The notes beneath the pieces are model-generated. The model did no database searches. It was not told the DNA's origin and saw nothing but the letters and a program-made list of their open reading frames with translations. The position numbers and the translations under genes were made by a program. This document shows, in pieces, positions 37,160 through 48,798 of a DNA stretch of 64,000 nucleotides. This DNA is from Pollenia angustigena (taxonomy: Eukaryota; Arthropoda; Insecta; Diptera; Polleniidae). The stretch's first letter is position 1. Every line of letters starts with the position of its first letter. The DNA lies in contig OV884059.1 in NCBI GenBank assembly GCA_930367215.1, forward strand, positions 8,766,945 through 8,830,944. The letters run 5' to 3'.

Positions 37160-38690
37160 TATGGGGACTCCAGTTTGTCCTGTTGGACCTTTAGAAATTA
37201 TTAATTTAAAAATTAGTTTGGGGCCTATATTAAAAAGAGGACCAAATTGGTCCATATAAAAATATGTATTCCTGTGAAATTTTTTTTCCTTCTGCTCATT
37301 CCATTTGTCCGTTCGAATGCCAAAAGTCTTATCCCAGGGAGACTTTTGTATGAAAGTCTTAGTAAAATAATGAACTAATTTGGTCCGTTTTTAAAGGTAA
37401 ATAAAATTGGACTTAAGTCGTAATTCCAGCCTTTATCGTGCTGCCAAGAGACAGCGGCCATGGGGCCATGGCAATATCTTCTTTTACGGAGATCCAGAAT
37501 AAATAAACTTTTTAGGGCCTTTTCTCTATTAACAGGAAATATATTGTTTTAAGTAATATTATGATCTCCTTTGGAAAACAAAAGAATTTTTTTGTTATAC
37601 ATATATGGACCCGTAAATATGCCTTTTTGTGAAAAGTCTGTTTGAGAATAGTTCTTTTGAAGAAAATTGTGTTTATACTTTATAGAAAACTTTGGCCATA
37701 TCTTAGATATTCTGAATTTTTTCGTTTTAAAAAGAACTTTTCGCTTAGAAAAAACGTACTTTTTCTCCAAATAAAATAAAACATAACAAATCTTATCTCT
37801 CTCTCACATTTGAATTTTAATCTAACGGTAATAAAAGCATGTTAGTTTTGTTGCTGCTCATACTTTCTAAGAGTTCTAAATCAACAACAACAAAAAAGAA
37901 AGAGTTGAATGGAGAGTGCTTCCTCAATTCATTTATATATGTATATGAAGTTTTATGTATGTGTATGGTATAATTCATGATATGACAAGTGTAATGCATA
38001 AAATTGCATGCCATTGGGGAAACATTTATCATCTGCATCACTTTGTTACTGAAGTTGCTTCCTCTTCTGCGTTTTTTTTTTTAACTCTCTCCGCAAACTT
38101 CTCCTGCAGCATTTTTGTATTGAATGATGTTTTATGTTCAACTATTATCTGTGTGTAAGTGCTTACATTTTTTCCTGAGTCCTTAATGCGGTAGTATATA
38201 AGGATAATTTGTCAAAATTATATAGTAAAATTGTATAAAATGAGGAATATTGTATGTATATAAGAATATTTAAGTTAAATAAACGAAAGAAAGGAGATAC
38301 TTGTGCGGGTTGTTTAAAGGAGTGTGTGATTGATTGAAGGTTTTCTTCTGAAGCTGGTCATTAAATAAAAAAATTGATATTATGTTGAAGAGATATGGAA
38401 TTAAAATTCGAGTAGTTTCAAATAAGATAATAAAGCACATTTTGAATGTAGTACATACAAAGTAAGTTTTTGAGTAGAAAAAAGAATAATGGAAATAAAG
38501 ACTACAGAATGGGCCAAAGACTAAGCCTTATTCACAGTATTATCCATTTAACGAAACACTTTCCGCAAATGATGCTAAAGAAAATGTATAGGTTAGGTTA
38601 AGAAGCGTTATGCGCTCAAGGGAACACATCCATTAGGAGACCAATGCGGTCCCTTGTAAATAAGAATATTAATAACTACGACTTTTTAAA
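37160..38690. other. Non-coding stretch 3' of acidic repeat gene
   Basis: No gene supported. A short AGGTTAGGTTAAG motif lies at 38590. Confidence 0.4.
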
Positions 38691-38698
38691 AAAATTAG

Positions 38699-38704
38699 TT
38701 TATT
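38699..38704 (-). terminator. Poly(A) signal of acidic repeat gene
   Basis: AATAAA on the minus strand about 140 bases after the stop codon. It is the first good hexamer downstream and gives a short 3' UTR. Confidence 0.45.
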
Positions 38705-38845
38705 GTACAAAATTATTTATAACAAATGTAAGGTAGATGCTCTATGAGTAATAACTAGGTCTTGAGATTATTTTCTTGGGTACTTGTTTTAAGCTACACC
38801 GCCTAATAATCCCACAGCTTTGGTTTCACCTGCTTGGCTAATTTC

Positions 38846-41317
38846 TTAAAGTTTAACTTCTTGAAGTTCTTTGGCCGCTGCTTCGTCGTCTTCAGATTTT
38901 TCATGATGAGGGTCTTGAGCTTTTACTGTTTGTCCAACGCTTTTTTTATCCATCATTTTTCCAAAAGCTTCTTTTCCTATAACTTCATTAGCTTCCGCAT
39001 CTATAGCATCTTCATTTTGAGCTGCAGCTTCTTCGATTTTAGATGCTTTGCCTTTTTTATCCACAAAGTTATCATTTACATCATCAACATCATCATCATC
39101 TTTATCTTTAATCATTTCAGATTTAACATCTGTATTGACATCATGACTTTCAGAAGCTGGTTTATCTTTATTCGCTTCTTTAGATGCTTCAACCTCTTCG
39201 CCAGTAGCTTGCTTTTCTATAGCTTCTTTAGTTTCTGCAACTTTAGCCTTCTTACTTTGAGCTGCTGCTATTTCAGGTTTAAGTGCTTCGCCTTCTATAT
39301 CTATAACATTGTCATTTACATCGCCAACAATATCTTTAATCTCTGCTGCTTTAACATTTTTATTTATTTCACTTTCGAAAGCGGGCTTTTCTTCTTTGGA
39401 TTCCTTAAATGTTTGAACCTCTTTGCCAGCAGCTTCTTTAGTTTCTGCACTTTTTTGCTGTGCAGCATCTTCAGTTTTAAGTGCTTCGACTACTGTATCC
39501 ACGTTATCATCTTCATATTCAATCCCTTCTCCTCTAACATCTTTATCTTCTTGACTTTCGAAAGCTGTTTTTTCTTTTTTAGATTCCTCACGTGTTTTAA
39601 CCTCTTCTTGGGTTTCTTCAATATTTTGCGGTGCAGTATCTTTAGCTTTTAGTGCTTCGCCTACTACTGTATCCTCGTTATCATCTTCATATTCAATCCC
39701 TCCTGCTCTAAGATCTTTATCTTCTTGACTTTTGGAAAATGTTTTTTCTTTTTTAGATTCCTCAGGTTGTTTAACCTCTTTTTCAGTCTCTGCATTTTTT
39801 TGCGGTGCAGCATCTTTAGTTTTAAGTGCTTCTCCTACTGTATCCACGTTATCATCTTCGTAGTCAATCCCACCTGCTCTAACATCTTTATCTTCTCGAC
39901 TTTCGGAAGCTGGCTCTTCTTCTTTAGATTCCTCAGGTGTTTTAACCTCTTCTTCAGTTTTTGCACTTTTTTGTGGTGCAGCACCTTTAGCTTTAAGTGA
40001 TTCGCCCATTGTATCCACAACATCATCATCTTTAACCCCTTCTGCTTTTACATCCTTATTTTCTGGATTTTCGGAAGCTGGCTCTTCTTTTTTAGATTCC
40101 TCAGGTTGTTTAACCTCTTCAGTTTCTGGACTTTTTTGCGGTGCAGCATCTTCAGCTTTAAGTGGTTTGACTTCTGTATCCACAACATCATCATCTTTAA
40201 TACCTTCTGATTTCACATCTTTATCTTCTTGACTTTCGGAAGAGGGGTTTTCTTCTTTAGATTTCACAGATGAATTTCCATCTTTGCCAGTTGCTTCTTT
40301 ATCCATAACTTCTTTGGATTCTGTAGCTTCTGCAGCTTTTTCAGCTTCAAGTGCTTTACCTTCTGTATCCTGTATAGCATGGTCTTTTACGTCACTAGGA
40401 TCTTCGTCTTCTTCTTCAATCCCTTCTGCTTTAACAGCTTTATTTTCATTGCTTTTGGAAGCTGGTTCTTCTTTTTTAGGTTCCTCAGATATTTCAACCC
40501 TTTTAGAAACTTCTTTTTCAACGTCTGTTATGGTTTTAGCTGGTTCATCTACAGCTTGGTCTTTCTCTTCCAGATCGAAAAATTTTCCTTGACGCTCCTT
40601 ATTGTCGTCTTTCACCGCATCCGTAATTTTATTTATCTGACCTATGACTTGAGCTTTTGATCCTTTTTCTTCAGTCGCAGATTCTTCGACGATATTTTCT
40701 TTCGGCTTTTCTTTTGCATTTCTAATAGCGTCAGCGGAATTTTCTCCTTTATCTTGCCCTTTTTTTGGGGGATCTTCTTCAGCAAGTGCTGGTTCTTCAT
40801 CATCTTCATCTTCTTCGTCGAAATGCTGATTTTCTGATTTACCTTTCAAATCTACTGCATTTTCTTCTGCTTGTGAGTTGCTTTTAGTATCTTCCTCATC
40901 ATCTTCTTTCCTGGAATTCGGATTTTCCAATTCAACTTTAACTTCTGCTGAATTTTCTCCTTCGCCAGCAGTACTTTTTACACCACCAAATACAAAACTA
41001 GTTTTAACTTCCATCTCGTCAGGTTCATTTTCCGCACCCTCCTCTTCAGAAAACTCACTGTCGACAGCCTTAGCATCTTCTTCTTCTTTGTTCTCCTCTT
41101 CTCTATCGTTAAAAGCATCTTTAATCAGCTTAAAGCGACTCGTTTCTATCTGGAAATGGGACAAACTAGCCGAGTGTGCTTGCTGCAATGTTACTATAAT
41201 AGTAAAAACTGTTTGGAAAAATTTCCGTAAAAATAAGTTTTATATATTTTTAATAACAATTTCAGTTTGTTCTTAATTACCAGTTAACGCAAAAGCCACA
41301 ACTATAAAGCAACGCAT
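38846..41317 (-). CDS. Secreted acidic tandem-repeat protein, two exons, about 794 aa
   Basis: I do not recognise the product. The long open frame ends at a TAA at 38846-38848 and has no ATG at its 5' end. Splicing supplies one: exon 1 (41281-41317) reads MRCFIVVAFALT and stops after one base of the next codon at a GGTAATTAAG donor. Exon 2 starts at 41193 (AG at 41194-41195) or 41208 (AG at 41209-41210). Both choices keep frame and complete a hydrophobic signal peptide ending in QQAHSA. The rest is almost entirely E, D, K, A, S, T, V and P, with no Cys or Trp that I could find, and is predicted disordered. From about residue 240 on there are about eight tandem repeats of 55-75 residues built on KKEEPASES-EDKDVKAEGI-DDDVVDT-EALK-DAAPQKSAETEEVK-PEES. 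The outer copies are the most diverged. The charge and secretion signal suggest a gland, eggshell, cuticle or seminal product, but that is a guess. An upstream in-frame ATG at 41368 probably lies before the transcription start, so 41317 is preferred. Confidence 0.85.
41194..41280 (-). other. Phase-1 intron in acidic repeat gene, two possible acceptors
   Basis: The donor is GGTAATTAAG. Two AG acceptors 15 bases apart (at 41209-41210, after TTTTTCCAAACAG, and at 41194-41195) both preserve the frame. The intron is 72 or 87 bases, typical of fly short introns. The first acceptor has the better pyrimidine tract; the second gives a shorter, 21-residue signal peptide. The choice changes only five residues (FTIIV-like) inside the signal peptide. 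Confidence 0.75.
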
Positions 41318-41387
41318 CGAAATTCTTGGTCTTATCTTTCTCTCCAAACGAAAATAATTTAAACTCATTTTTAAAATTATTCCAATA

Positions 41388-41394
41388 TTTTATA
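41388..41394 (-). promoter_or_regulatory. TATA box of acidic repeat gene
   Basis: Reads TATAAAA on the minus strand, about 75 bases before the ATG at 41317. Transcription would begin near 41362-41365 and leave a short 5' leader of about 45 bases. A strong TATA box with a short leader fits a highly expressed secreted protein. The start point itself is inferred. Confidence 0.5.
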
Positions 41395-41399
41395 CCGCT

Positions 41400-42120
41400 T
41401 TTATTAAGACGGCCATGTGCATTAAATTAATGAACTGGTTTAATTTTTGTGGCCATAAAGTCACGTTTTAAAATTTTACTTTTTTAATTTGTTTATGGAA
41501 TTTTTATTTTTTTTATCAAAAATTCCAACTATTACTGATAAATAATATGTGGTTTTTAATTGTTTTTTTACAATTAATTGCACAATGGCCTTGAAGAGAA
41601 TTTTAGAGGTTAAACATTAAAAGTTTCTTAAGCCAAAACATGTTTTTAAATATTTAAAACGAAAACAATCGAACAAATCTAAACTAGAACGGAACTAGAA
41701 CTGAACAAGAACGGAACTAGAATTGCAAAAGAAACTTGTTTATGCCCCCATTTATGCATTTTTGCTGATGTTTGTAATACCTTTAAGACTCAGAATAACT
41801 TCCTGAATCGATTTAACTTTGTCCATCGTCCGGCAGGAATACAGGCACGGCTGGCCATGTGAACCTTGTGCGCAAAGAACAGGTCGCAATTTCAGAATTT
41901 TCTATTGGTTTATGAATAGGTATCATAAGTAGAAATTGTAGTGGTACTGACTGATTCATCACCGTACAGCCTAAGCGCCTGCAGCTAAAAAGTTTGGAGC
42001 TGAAGTTGGTCTCTCGCCAATCGATGTGCTAAGACGACATTTTTGGATGTTCGTTAACATATGAACTCGCTGACCTCAACTAAGAGACATACAAAAAAAT
42101 GAATACTTGTCGTTGTTCAT
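41400..42120. other. Upstream region of acidic repeat gene
   Basis: AT-rich to 41750. From about 41850 GC rises, and 41940-42060 resembles 46590-46650 (GACTGA-TCA, ATCGAT-CTAAG, ATTTTTGGA). Repeat-derived; no gene seen. Confidence 0.4.
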
Positions 42121-42761
42121 TAAAAAATAAGCGGACTGGTGTCTGGTACTTTTTTAAAGTCCACCCCTTTTGGGAAGTAAACGGGTAAAATTTGTATTTT
42201 GGAACTTTTTATGCACCCCATTTATTTTTTTCAACCAAAAAATATAGAAATAAAAATTTATTAAATTCCCAACTTATCTAAAAATACGAATACAAATATT
42301 AATTTGGTACTTTTTCGAAAGTTGAGCGATTAATTGGTGAAAATCGTACCAATTCTTGGTACTTTTTTTTGCAAAACATCAATGAATGGAGAATTTACGT
42401 ATACATTAGGGTGACTGTTAAAATCAAAAGTTGGATTTATTTAGGTCTCACCCGCCAATTTGGTGGGTATTGATAAAAAAAAACAACACAAAAAATTTTT
42501 AGGACGATCGGCGAAGGCTAAGCCGTCCCTCAAGCCCGCCAAAGTTTGAGAAAAATCGTAAAGTCCGACTTGTATTAGTATTACATAAAAATCGTTTTCT
42601 AAGAAGTTGTTGTTAGTAAAGTTTCCAACAACTTTTGCCTTGACAAGTTTTCTCTAAAACTCATATTGAACAAAACCTAATTAAAATAAAAAGTAAACAG
42701 CAGAATTGATGCGAATTTTTTCTTTAGAACTGTTTTTTCTTACACACGTCAATTCAGCTTT

Positions 42762-43381
42762 AATATTTGTGTTTGTGTGCGTTTGCTTAAAAAAAAATAG
42801 TCAAACGCATATCATTTGTTTCTAACGTACCACGGTTGATAAAATTGGTGCAATTGTACTTTTTTGATACAATTCAAAGCCAAAAAGTACGGTGGTACCC
42901 CCGTGAATCATTTGGTACTATTTAAAAATTGTTCAAACCTAAATATTTACTGTCCAATGAATATAAACGGATTTCAGTGTTTGGTGCAAATGGTTTTGCC
43001 AAAGTGCAAATGCAAAATTTCGTAGCGTTTTTATGAAATCTTAAGGAAACTCTGTGTATTTTGTTGTTGGATTTAACAAAACAGCTATGATATTTTGCAT
43101 TTGCTCTTTGCAAGACCATTTGCACCAAACACTGAAATCCGTTTATATTCATTGGACAGTAAATACGAGTTGCCATTTTATATTAATTATAAATATTTAG
43201 GATTGAAAAATTTGGAAATAGTACCAAGCGAGGCACGGGGGTACCACCGTACTTTTTGGCTTTGAATTGTATCAAAAAAGTACAATTGCACCAACTTAAT
43301 CAACCGTGGTAGGTTAAAAACAAATGATATGCGTTTGACAATTTTTTTTTTTTTAAGCAAACGCACACAAACACAAATATT
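42762..43381. repeat. 620-bp nested palindrome
   Basis: Outer arms of about 188 bases (42762-42948 and 43192-43381) are nearly identical inverses. They include TTTGTGTTTGTGTGCGTTTG, a CGTACCACGGTTGAT-like stretch and AAGTACGGTGGTACCCCCGT. An inner foldback occupies the centre. Confidence 0.9.
42946..43163. mobile_element. 218-bp foldback MITE inside the palindrome
   Basis: TTTACTGTCCAATGAATATA at one end and its inverse at the other, with matching arms of about 70 bases (AAACGGATTTCAGTGTTTGG, TGCAAATGGT). The loop is about 80 bases. Confidence 0.85.
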
Positions 43382-43569
43382 AAGAAAAATTTGATCCATA
43401 CAGTTAACGACCACCCTCATATGCATACGTATAAAACTAAAGGCTCCAATTACAATATTGATGTTTTTGATACTTCAATAGGGAGAAAAAAGTACCAAAA
43501 AGGGGCGATACGGCAAAATAAATTTCTTTCTTTTACTTTTCCGTTCTAAAAGTGGTACTTTTTAAAAAT

Positions 43570-44450
43570 TTCTCTAATATTCAAATTAGAAACATCAAGT
43601 TAAAGGTAAAAAGAAAATTTGTCCAGGGCAGAAAGGGATGCGCAAACGAAATAGCAGGCAGGTTAAATGCTAGTTTAATAAAAAACTGTTAAGATAAAAA
43701 ACAAATTTTTTTTTTTAAATAAAAACTTCGTATCATTAAACTCGGTTTAATAGTTTTATTTCCTCACTTTTGAGAAATTTTTAAAGTCTGTACCCTGAAA
43801 CAAATAAAACTTAAGTTCAATTAAAAAATTTGTAATTCTAATAAAAAAAATGAATTAAATATGCACCAGTTAACAAATTAATAGTATCAATTAAATATTT
43901 TTTTGATATTAACAAGATTTTCCGCAGTAATGTTGTTGATATAAGTAAACGTTTAATTTACTTGATTAAATTTTTAATAAAAACTGATTTTTGTTTTGAT
44001 TAATGGTTTAATTGAAAAACAAAAAAAATTTCCGAGAATATTTTCTGTTTAGTTTATTTCCTTTAAAGCTTATAAAAAGTTTTTTTATAAGAATAAAATC
44101 TATTTGAAAATCTTAATCTTAAAAGTTTTAATGTGTCGCAAAACTCTATTAATTTTGCTTTATTATTTTCCTTTATTCAAAATGCGTTTTTAAACTGTTT
44201 TTGTTTTGTCTTCCTTAAATTTATTACAAAATTCTTTTCAACTTAAACACAATTTTCTCAGAACTATTCACTCAAACTTATCTAATTACCACTTTTCCAA
44301 AACATTTTTTTTTTTTTTAATATTTTTCATAATTTAAGTGCAAATGTGGGGGGAAGAAAGGGGGTTGGGGGTCTTGAAAGGTTGAGTATAATAGTTTTCT
44401 TAAATATAATGAAAACTTATATATTCCTGCTTATTTTACCAAAGAAAATA
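43570..44450. other. AT-rich non-coding stretch
   Basis: TTAATTAAA/GTTTAAT-type motifs at 43740-44030 resemble 45910-46200. No gene seen. Confidence 0.4.
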
Positions 44451-44454
44451 AATA

Positions 44455-45265
44455 AAGGGTGTTTTTTAAGACGGATAGAAGTTAAAATTGATGAAAAAAA
44501 AAATAACACAATAATATAAATTTGAAAAAAAAAAAAAATTTTATTCGTAAGATTTGCACATTTGAAAATGATTTGAGGTTAATGGGCTCTGCGGCTGGCA
44601 AGGCTCCTTCTAGACGTCCAATTTTGTTCATATTTTTTTGAGCATTGCTGGCCATATAACATTAAGAACGTTGGTCTCCAATACGTCAATTGTTGCTGGT
44701 TGGTTCATCAAAGTGACTTTACGCTGTCGAGAGGTGCCAAATCGCACAATCAATTAACTAATCGCCAAATTTTGATTTCCATAATTCGATTGGTCTCGTC
44801 TGTGTAAAGCAAGTACCTCTATCCAATTGGAACCATTTCTTGGCTCGGAGCAAAGTCATTTTATAATTTAAACAAAAAATCATTAGTTGCGAAACCTTGC
44901 TTCATTAAAAAAAGGGCCGATGATGTCATCAGCATGTAAGCAGCACTAAACGGTGTATTTGTTGGGTGTTATAGAGTTCGTAGTATCAATTATTGATTGG
45001 TCTGGCAGCGTATGTGGTAACTTTGTTTTTCCACAAACCCGTTAAACCAAAAATGAGCTTCAAGCCTGTACACAACTTTGCTATAAAACACCGACACTTT
45101 GATTTGCAAAGTAAATTTAGATAATTTGGCAGCATTTCTCAAGTTTGAAACTATTTATTATGAATAGCCAGCGCATACTGATCATAAATGTCAAAAAGTG
45201 AGCTCATTATGCCAGTTCGTTAGACCCTTTCGTAAGTTTAATTGGGACTAAAAAAACAACCCTTT
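44455..45265 (-). pseudogene. Dead IS630/Tc1/mariner-family transposon
   Basis: Ends AAGGGTGTTTTTTAAG and, in inverse, AAAGGGTTGTTTTTTTAG. Minus-strand frames give HFWFNGFVEKQ, DDIIGPFFNEA, CDLAPLD, TIDVLETNVLNVIWPAMLKK, NWTSRRS and PQIIFKC, in order. These correspond to the HFWLNGYVNKQ, GGIIGPFFFE, CDLTPLDFFLWG, ID-LE-NI, NW--R and GGHL-DIIFK blocks of transposases of this superfamily. Many frameshifts and stops; about 800 bp remain of an element normally longer. Confidence 0.85.
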
Positions 45266-45557
45266 AAATTCTTTTATTTTTTTATAAAAAGTATATTTTA
45301 AAAATAATTCTGTGGGAAATGGAATATTTATTTAAAGAGGAACACATACAGAAAAATATTCATTCAACTCGAGATAATGTTAATGCAGACATCCCCTACT
45401 CTGTAATAAATTTTTCTAATATGAAAATAAACCCACAAATAATGCAGTAGTTTTTTTTATTCAAGGAGGGCTTTCATATAATTTAAGGTTAAATAGAAAA
45501 TAATTCATAGGAAATTACAAGATTTTGTCACTAATAATAAAAACTTTGTAACATATA

Positions 45558-45895
45558 TTGGGTGTATAAATTAAAAATTGGGGATTCACAACAGATGGCA
45601 TATCTTTTAGAAATGTTTTGTGTCTTTGATAACTTATATGGCAATTTGTAGGGAAAACATCTGAACGACATTAAAATAGCTTATTATTACATCAAATCAT
45701 TACTAGCGATAAAAACTGGATACATTTCAATAAAACGAAGCAAAAAAAAATCTTGTTTAACGTACGACCACCAAGACAAATCCGTGCTAAAACCGAATAT
45801 GAATGGCGCCAAGATAATTCTTTGTATTTACTGGGACCAGAAGAGTCCCATCTATCATGAACTGCTGAAATCGACTCAGACGATCACAGGAGACC
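45558..45895 (+). pseudogene. Truncated mariner transposon
   Basis: Starts TTGGGTGTATAAATTAAAAA after a TA. Plus-strand frames give SDKNWIHFNKT (mariner GDEKWI-F block with the first catalytic D changed in context to SDKNW) and MNGAKIILCIYWDQ, KSPIYHELLKSTQTITGD. The 5' third and the end are missing. It stops at the duplicated block AGGAGACCTGCATTCAC. Confidence 0.8.
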
Positions 45896-46135
45896 TGCAT
45901 TCACAGAAAAAATTTTCACCAATTAATTAATCAAAAACAAAATCAGTTTTAATTAAAAATGTAATCGAGTTAATTAATCAAATGAATTAAACGTTAAATC
46001 AAATGAATGAGGAGACCTGCATTCACGGAAAAAAATGTTCACTAATTAAAGCATTAATCGAATACGAAATCAATTTTAATTAAAAATTTAATGGAGTGAA
46101 TTAAACGTTTAATCAAATGAATTAAACGTTTAATC
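45889..46135 (+). repeat. Tandem duplication of about 122 bp with TTAAT-rich units
   Basis: GGAGACCTGCATTCAC occurs at 45889 and 46011, each followed by a GAAAAA-TTCAC-AATTAA stretch. The rest is AATTAAACGTTTAATCAAA-type units to about 46170. Confidence 0.75.
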
Positions 46136-46659
46136 AAAAGAATTAAACGTTTGATCAAGCGAATTAAACGTTAAATTGATACTATTGATTTGTTTCCTGG
46201 TGCAAATTTAATCATTTTTTCAATAATTATCCAAATTTTTTTAATAAAAATCCATTTTTATTTGTTTTCCTGACCACGTCTCTAACGCTTCCATTCTCTT
46301 AAAATTTCTCTATGATCGTGCCAATTCATTGTACAGTAAGTCGATAATGACGATTATAATCAACCCGTAATGCTCGAAAAGTGGTCTCGTTTTTTTTTAC
46401 ATATTTTTTAGCATTCTTCGATTACTAACCCGATCCAGATTTGTAAATGGCAAACTTTTCATTTAATTAATGACACTTCAGTTGACAGATATTTAACAGC
46501 TGACAGCCATGCCCTGGATAACCGTGTACTATAAGATGACACCATTTTACATAATTTTGGACCAATCTATATATTTAAAAAATTGTAACGTTATTGACTG
46601 ACTCAATAACAGGATGACGGACTCTTCCCAAATCGATCCACTAAGGTGGGATTTTTGGA

Positions 46660-47330
46660 AATTTAAATGATTAGAGAGCAAAAAAGGGTAAAAGCGGGTA
46701 AATTCGGTAACTAATTCCAAAACTAAAAGAGTTACAAAAAAAATGTAAGTACTTATTGTTTTTCTTTAGAAAAATAAGGTGTCTGGTACTTTTTTGAAAT
46801 TCGGGCCTTTTAGATAGTAAAAGGGTAAAACCTGTACTTTGGTACTTTTTTGTCATCCCATTTATCTTTTTACACTTTTTTTACCCTTTTTTTTTAATTT
46901 CCTAAGCTACTCCAGCGAAGTTTTTCGCTTGTCTGCAGGAAACCAGAGTCTCTGGCGGGAATCGAACCCGCAACCCCGGCGCTGATGGACTAGCTTACTA
47001 CCAGCTAGCCTACCGGGGCACATTTTTTTCCATTCATTGACATATACGTTTAACACTTTGAGCTCCCACTACAACATTAAACGTTTTAATATTTCAATGG
47101 GGAGAAAAAAAGTACTAAAAAGGGGAAATACGGGAAATAAAATTGTTTTCTATAGCTTTTTGGTTCTATAACTGCTACTTTCTTAATCAAAGGACCTACT
47201 ATTACATAAAATTCAACATGCATTGTGCTAAGTGGATAAGAATCTATAAGAGGAACCTTCTTGGTACTTTTTTTCTTTAACTGGTACTTTTTGAATTTTC
47301 GCTAGTATTCACATAAAGGTACATATTTAT
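46660..47330. mobile_element. GGTACTTTTT-ended repeat, copy 2, split by a SINE
   Basis: Shares both flanks with copy 1 (GTGTCTGGTACTTTTTT at 46780; AATGGGGAGAAAAAAAGTAC at 47096). The middle holds a tRNA-derived SINE instead of the palindrome. Confidence 0.6.
46893..47021 (-). mobile_element. tRNA-derived SINE, copy 1
   Basis: On the minus strand it starts GTGCCCCGGTAGGC. It has an A box TAGGCTAGCTGG (47001-47012) and a B box GGTTCGATTCC (46958-46968) with the usual spacing. It continues beyond the tRNA-like part with CAGAGACTCTGGTTTCCTGC and AAGCGAAAAACTTCGC, then an A-rich tail. The first and last stem bases do not pair, so it is not a working tRNA gene. Confidence 0.85.
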
Positions 47331-47334
47331 GTTC

Positions 47335-48165
47335 AAACCTCCCAAATTTTAATTAGAAATTTATAAAAAGAATTCCAATAACCTTTAAATTTCCTTGGCC
47401 AAAACTTCTCTTACAACCCTCCTTGCCAATAATATCAATGCAGCAAATCCTAATACAATCTCTTCTAAACACGCATTCTAACTTTTTAAACTTACACAAG
47501 CAAAACTTCAAGTATAGAAAAGAAAAAAAAACTATTTAAGTATGTATTAATATTTGTATGTGATACTATTTGTACGTCTTGCATGACTGTGTGCATGTTT
47601 AATAACACCATCACTCGTCAGTTCGAAACTTATAAGGAACATTTTAACGAGTTTTATGCGTGTATTTGTTTAAGTCCTTATAAGTTTCCTTTAATGTATA
47701 TATTGATTATGTGTTCATGTGTTTAAGTTTTTGTTGCTTTAGGGTGTAATTAGTTAAGATTTAGAACTCATCATTATAATCATCAGCAGCAGCAGCAGCA
47801 GACACAGCAAAAAAATACAAGAGAAACAACAACAAAATAAGAAAACAATCAATGATAAAACTGCAAAAGTTAATAAATCCTTGTTAACAATAACAAAATG
47901 GCTAGAGTGGAAATGATAGAACTGAATATAATTTATAAATAAATAATTAAATAATATTAATTGAGTTTTTAACATAAGATTCTGAAACAAAAATACTTTT
48001 AAAAACCAATTTAATCCAGTTCAGTTCCCTTCTAGCATATAATAGATTTAGGTAAGATTTCCGTTGATTCAGATTTTTCAGTTAAAATTTTAACAACGAT
48101 TGTAGATCAGGAGGTTACTGTGTAGTTCGTTTCTAAAGAAAAAATTTACAGGTTCGAACAATTTG
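47335..48165. other. Non-coding stretch
   Basis: Has a short CAGCAG run at 47783-47800. No gene or array seen. Confidence 0.4.
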
Positions 48166-48303
48166 TACTAAGCACTGAATATAAACCAAATATTATTAAG
48201 CGTACGGTACGGTACACATACCCAGAAACCATATCTATTTTTTTAGTGTTTGTGTATTAGTACACAACCCCGAATTCCGTTCATATCTATTTTGACAAAA
48301 ATA

Positions 48304-48485
48304 GTAAACATTATGTAGTGTTCTGTTTTTTGTTACGAAACGGTACAATTGTAATGATTCTATAGACGAACACTATGTTTTAACGTTCTTAAGTACTAAA
48401 CATTATGTAGTGTTCTGTTTTTTGTTACAAAACAGTTCGATTGTAGTGATTCTGTAGACTTACACTATATTTTAAAGTGTTTTTT
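48304..48485 (+). repeat. Two tandem copies of a 91-bp unit
   Basis: AAACATTATGTAGTGTTCTG and TTTTTTGTTAC at 48306 recur at 48397, each followed by GTA-TGATTCT-TAGAC. Confidence 0.85.
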
Positions 48486-48798
48486 ATACTTTCATGAAGA
48501 AACACAAGTATATTTTGTTTTTCTAAAAATATTTTGTTGGCTTTACCTGCCAAATGGGCGCTGAGCACAACTTAAACGAACGAATGTCAATGTCAATGTG
48601 CTGAAGCTAACACAACAAAGTTTGTCCTTTTTTAAGAAGAACAGAACGCAATGAAATGCACTCATTTTTATGTTCAGCTGGATTTAATGCTTTTTTTTTA
48701 TTTTGTACGAAGATCACAAACAGAAAAAACGTTTTTTAAAGGTATTTTCTACACAAACACTATTACCGTTTGTGTTTTTTATATTTTTAACGTTAAGA

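Larger units (their letters stand above)
42125..43570. mobile_element. Unnamed repeat with GGTACTTTTT ends, copy 1
   Basis: Left part (GGTGTCTGGTACTTTTTT, GGGTAAAA, CCCATTTAT) and right part (CAATAGGGAGAAAAAAGTAC, CAAAAAGGGG-GATACGG) are shared with 46770-47300. The large palindrome at 42762-43381 sits in the middle. Confidence 0.6.

Noticed and set aside
38834..41276. Plus-strand open frames (272, 91, 102, 93 and 132 codons)
   Set aside because: Antisense shadows of the acidic repeat gene; Phe/Ser-rich because the sense strand is Glu/Lys-rich.
46947..47021. Functional tRNA gene
   Set aside because: A and B boxes are present but the acceptor stem does not pair, there is no standard anticodon arm, and the sequence continues into a shared SINE tail.
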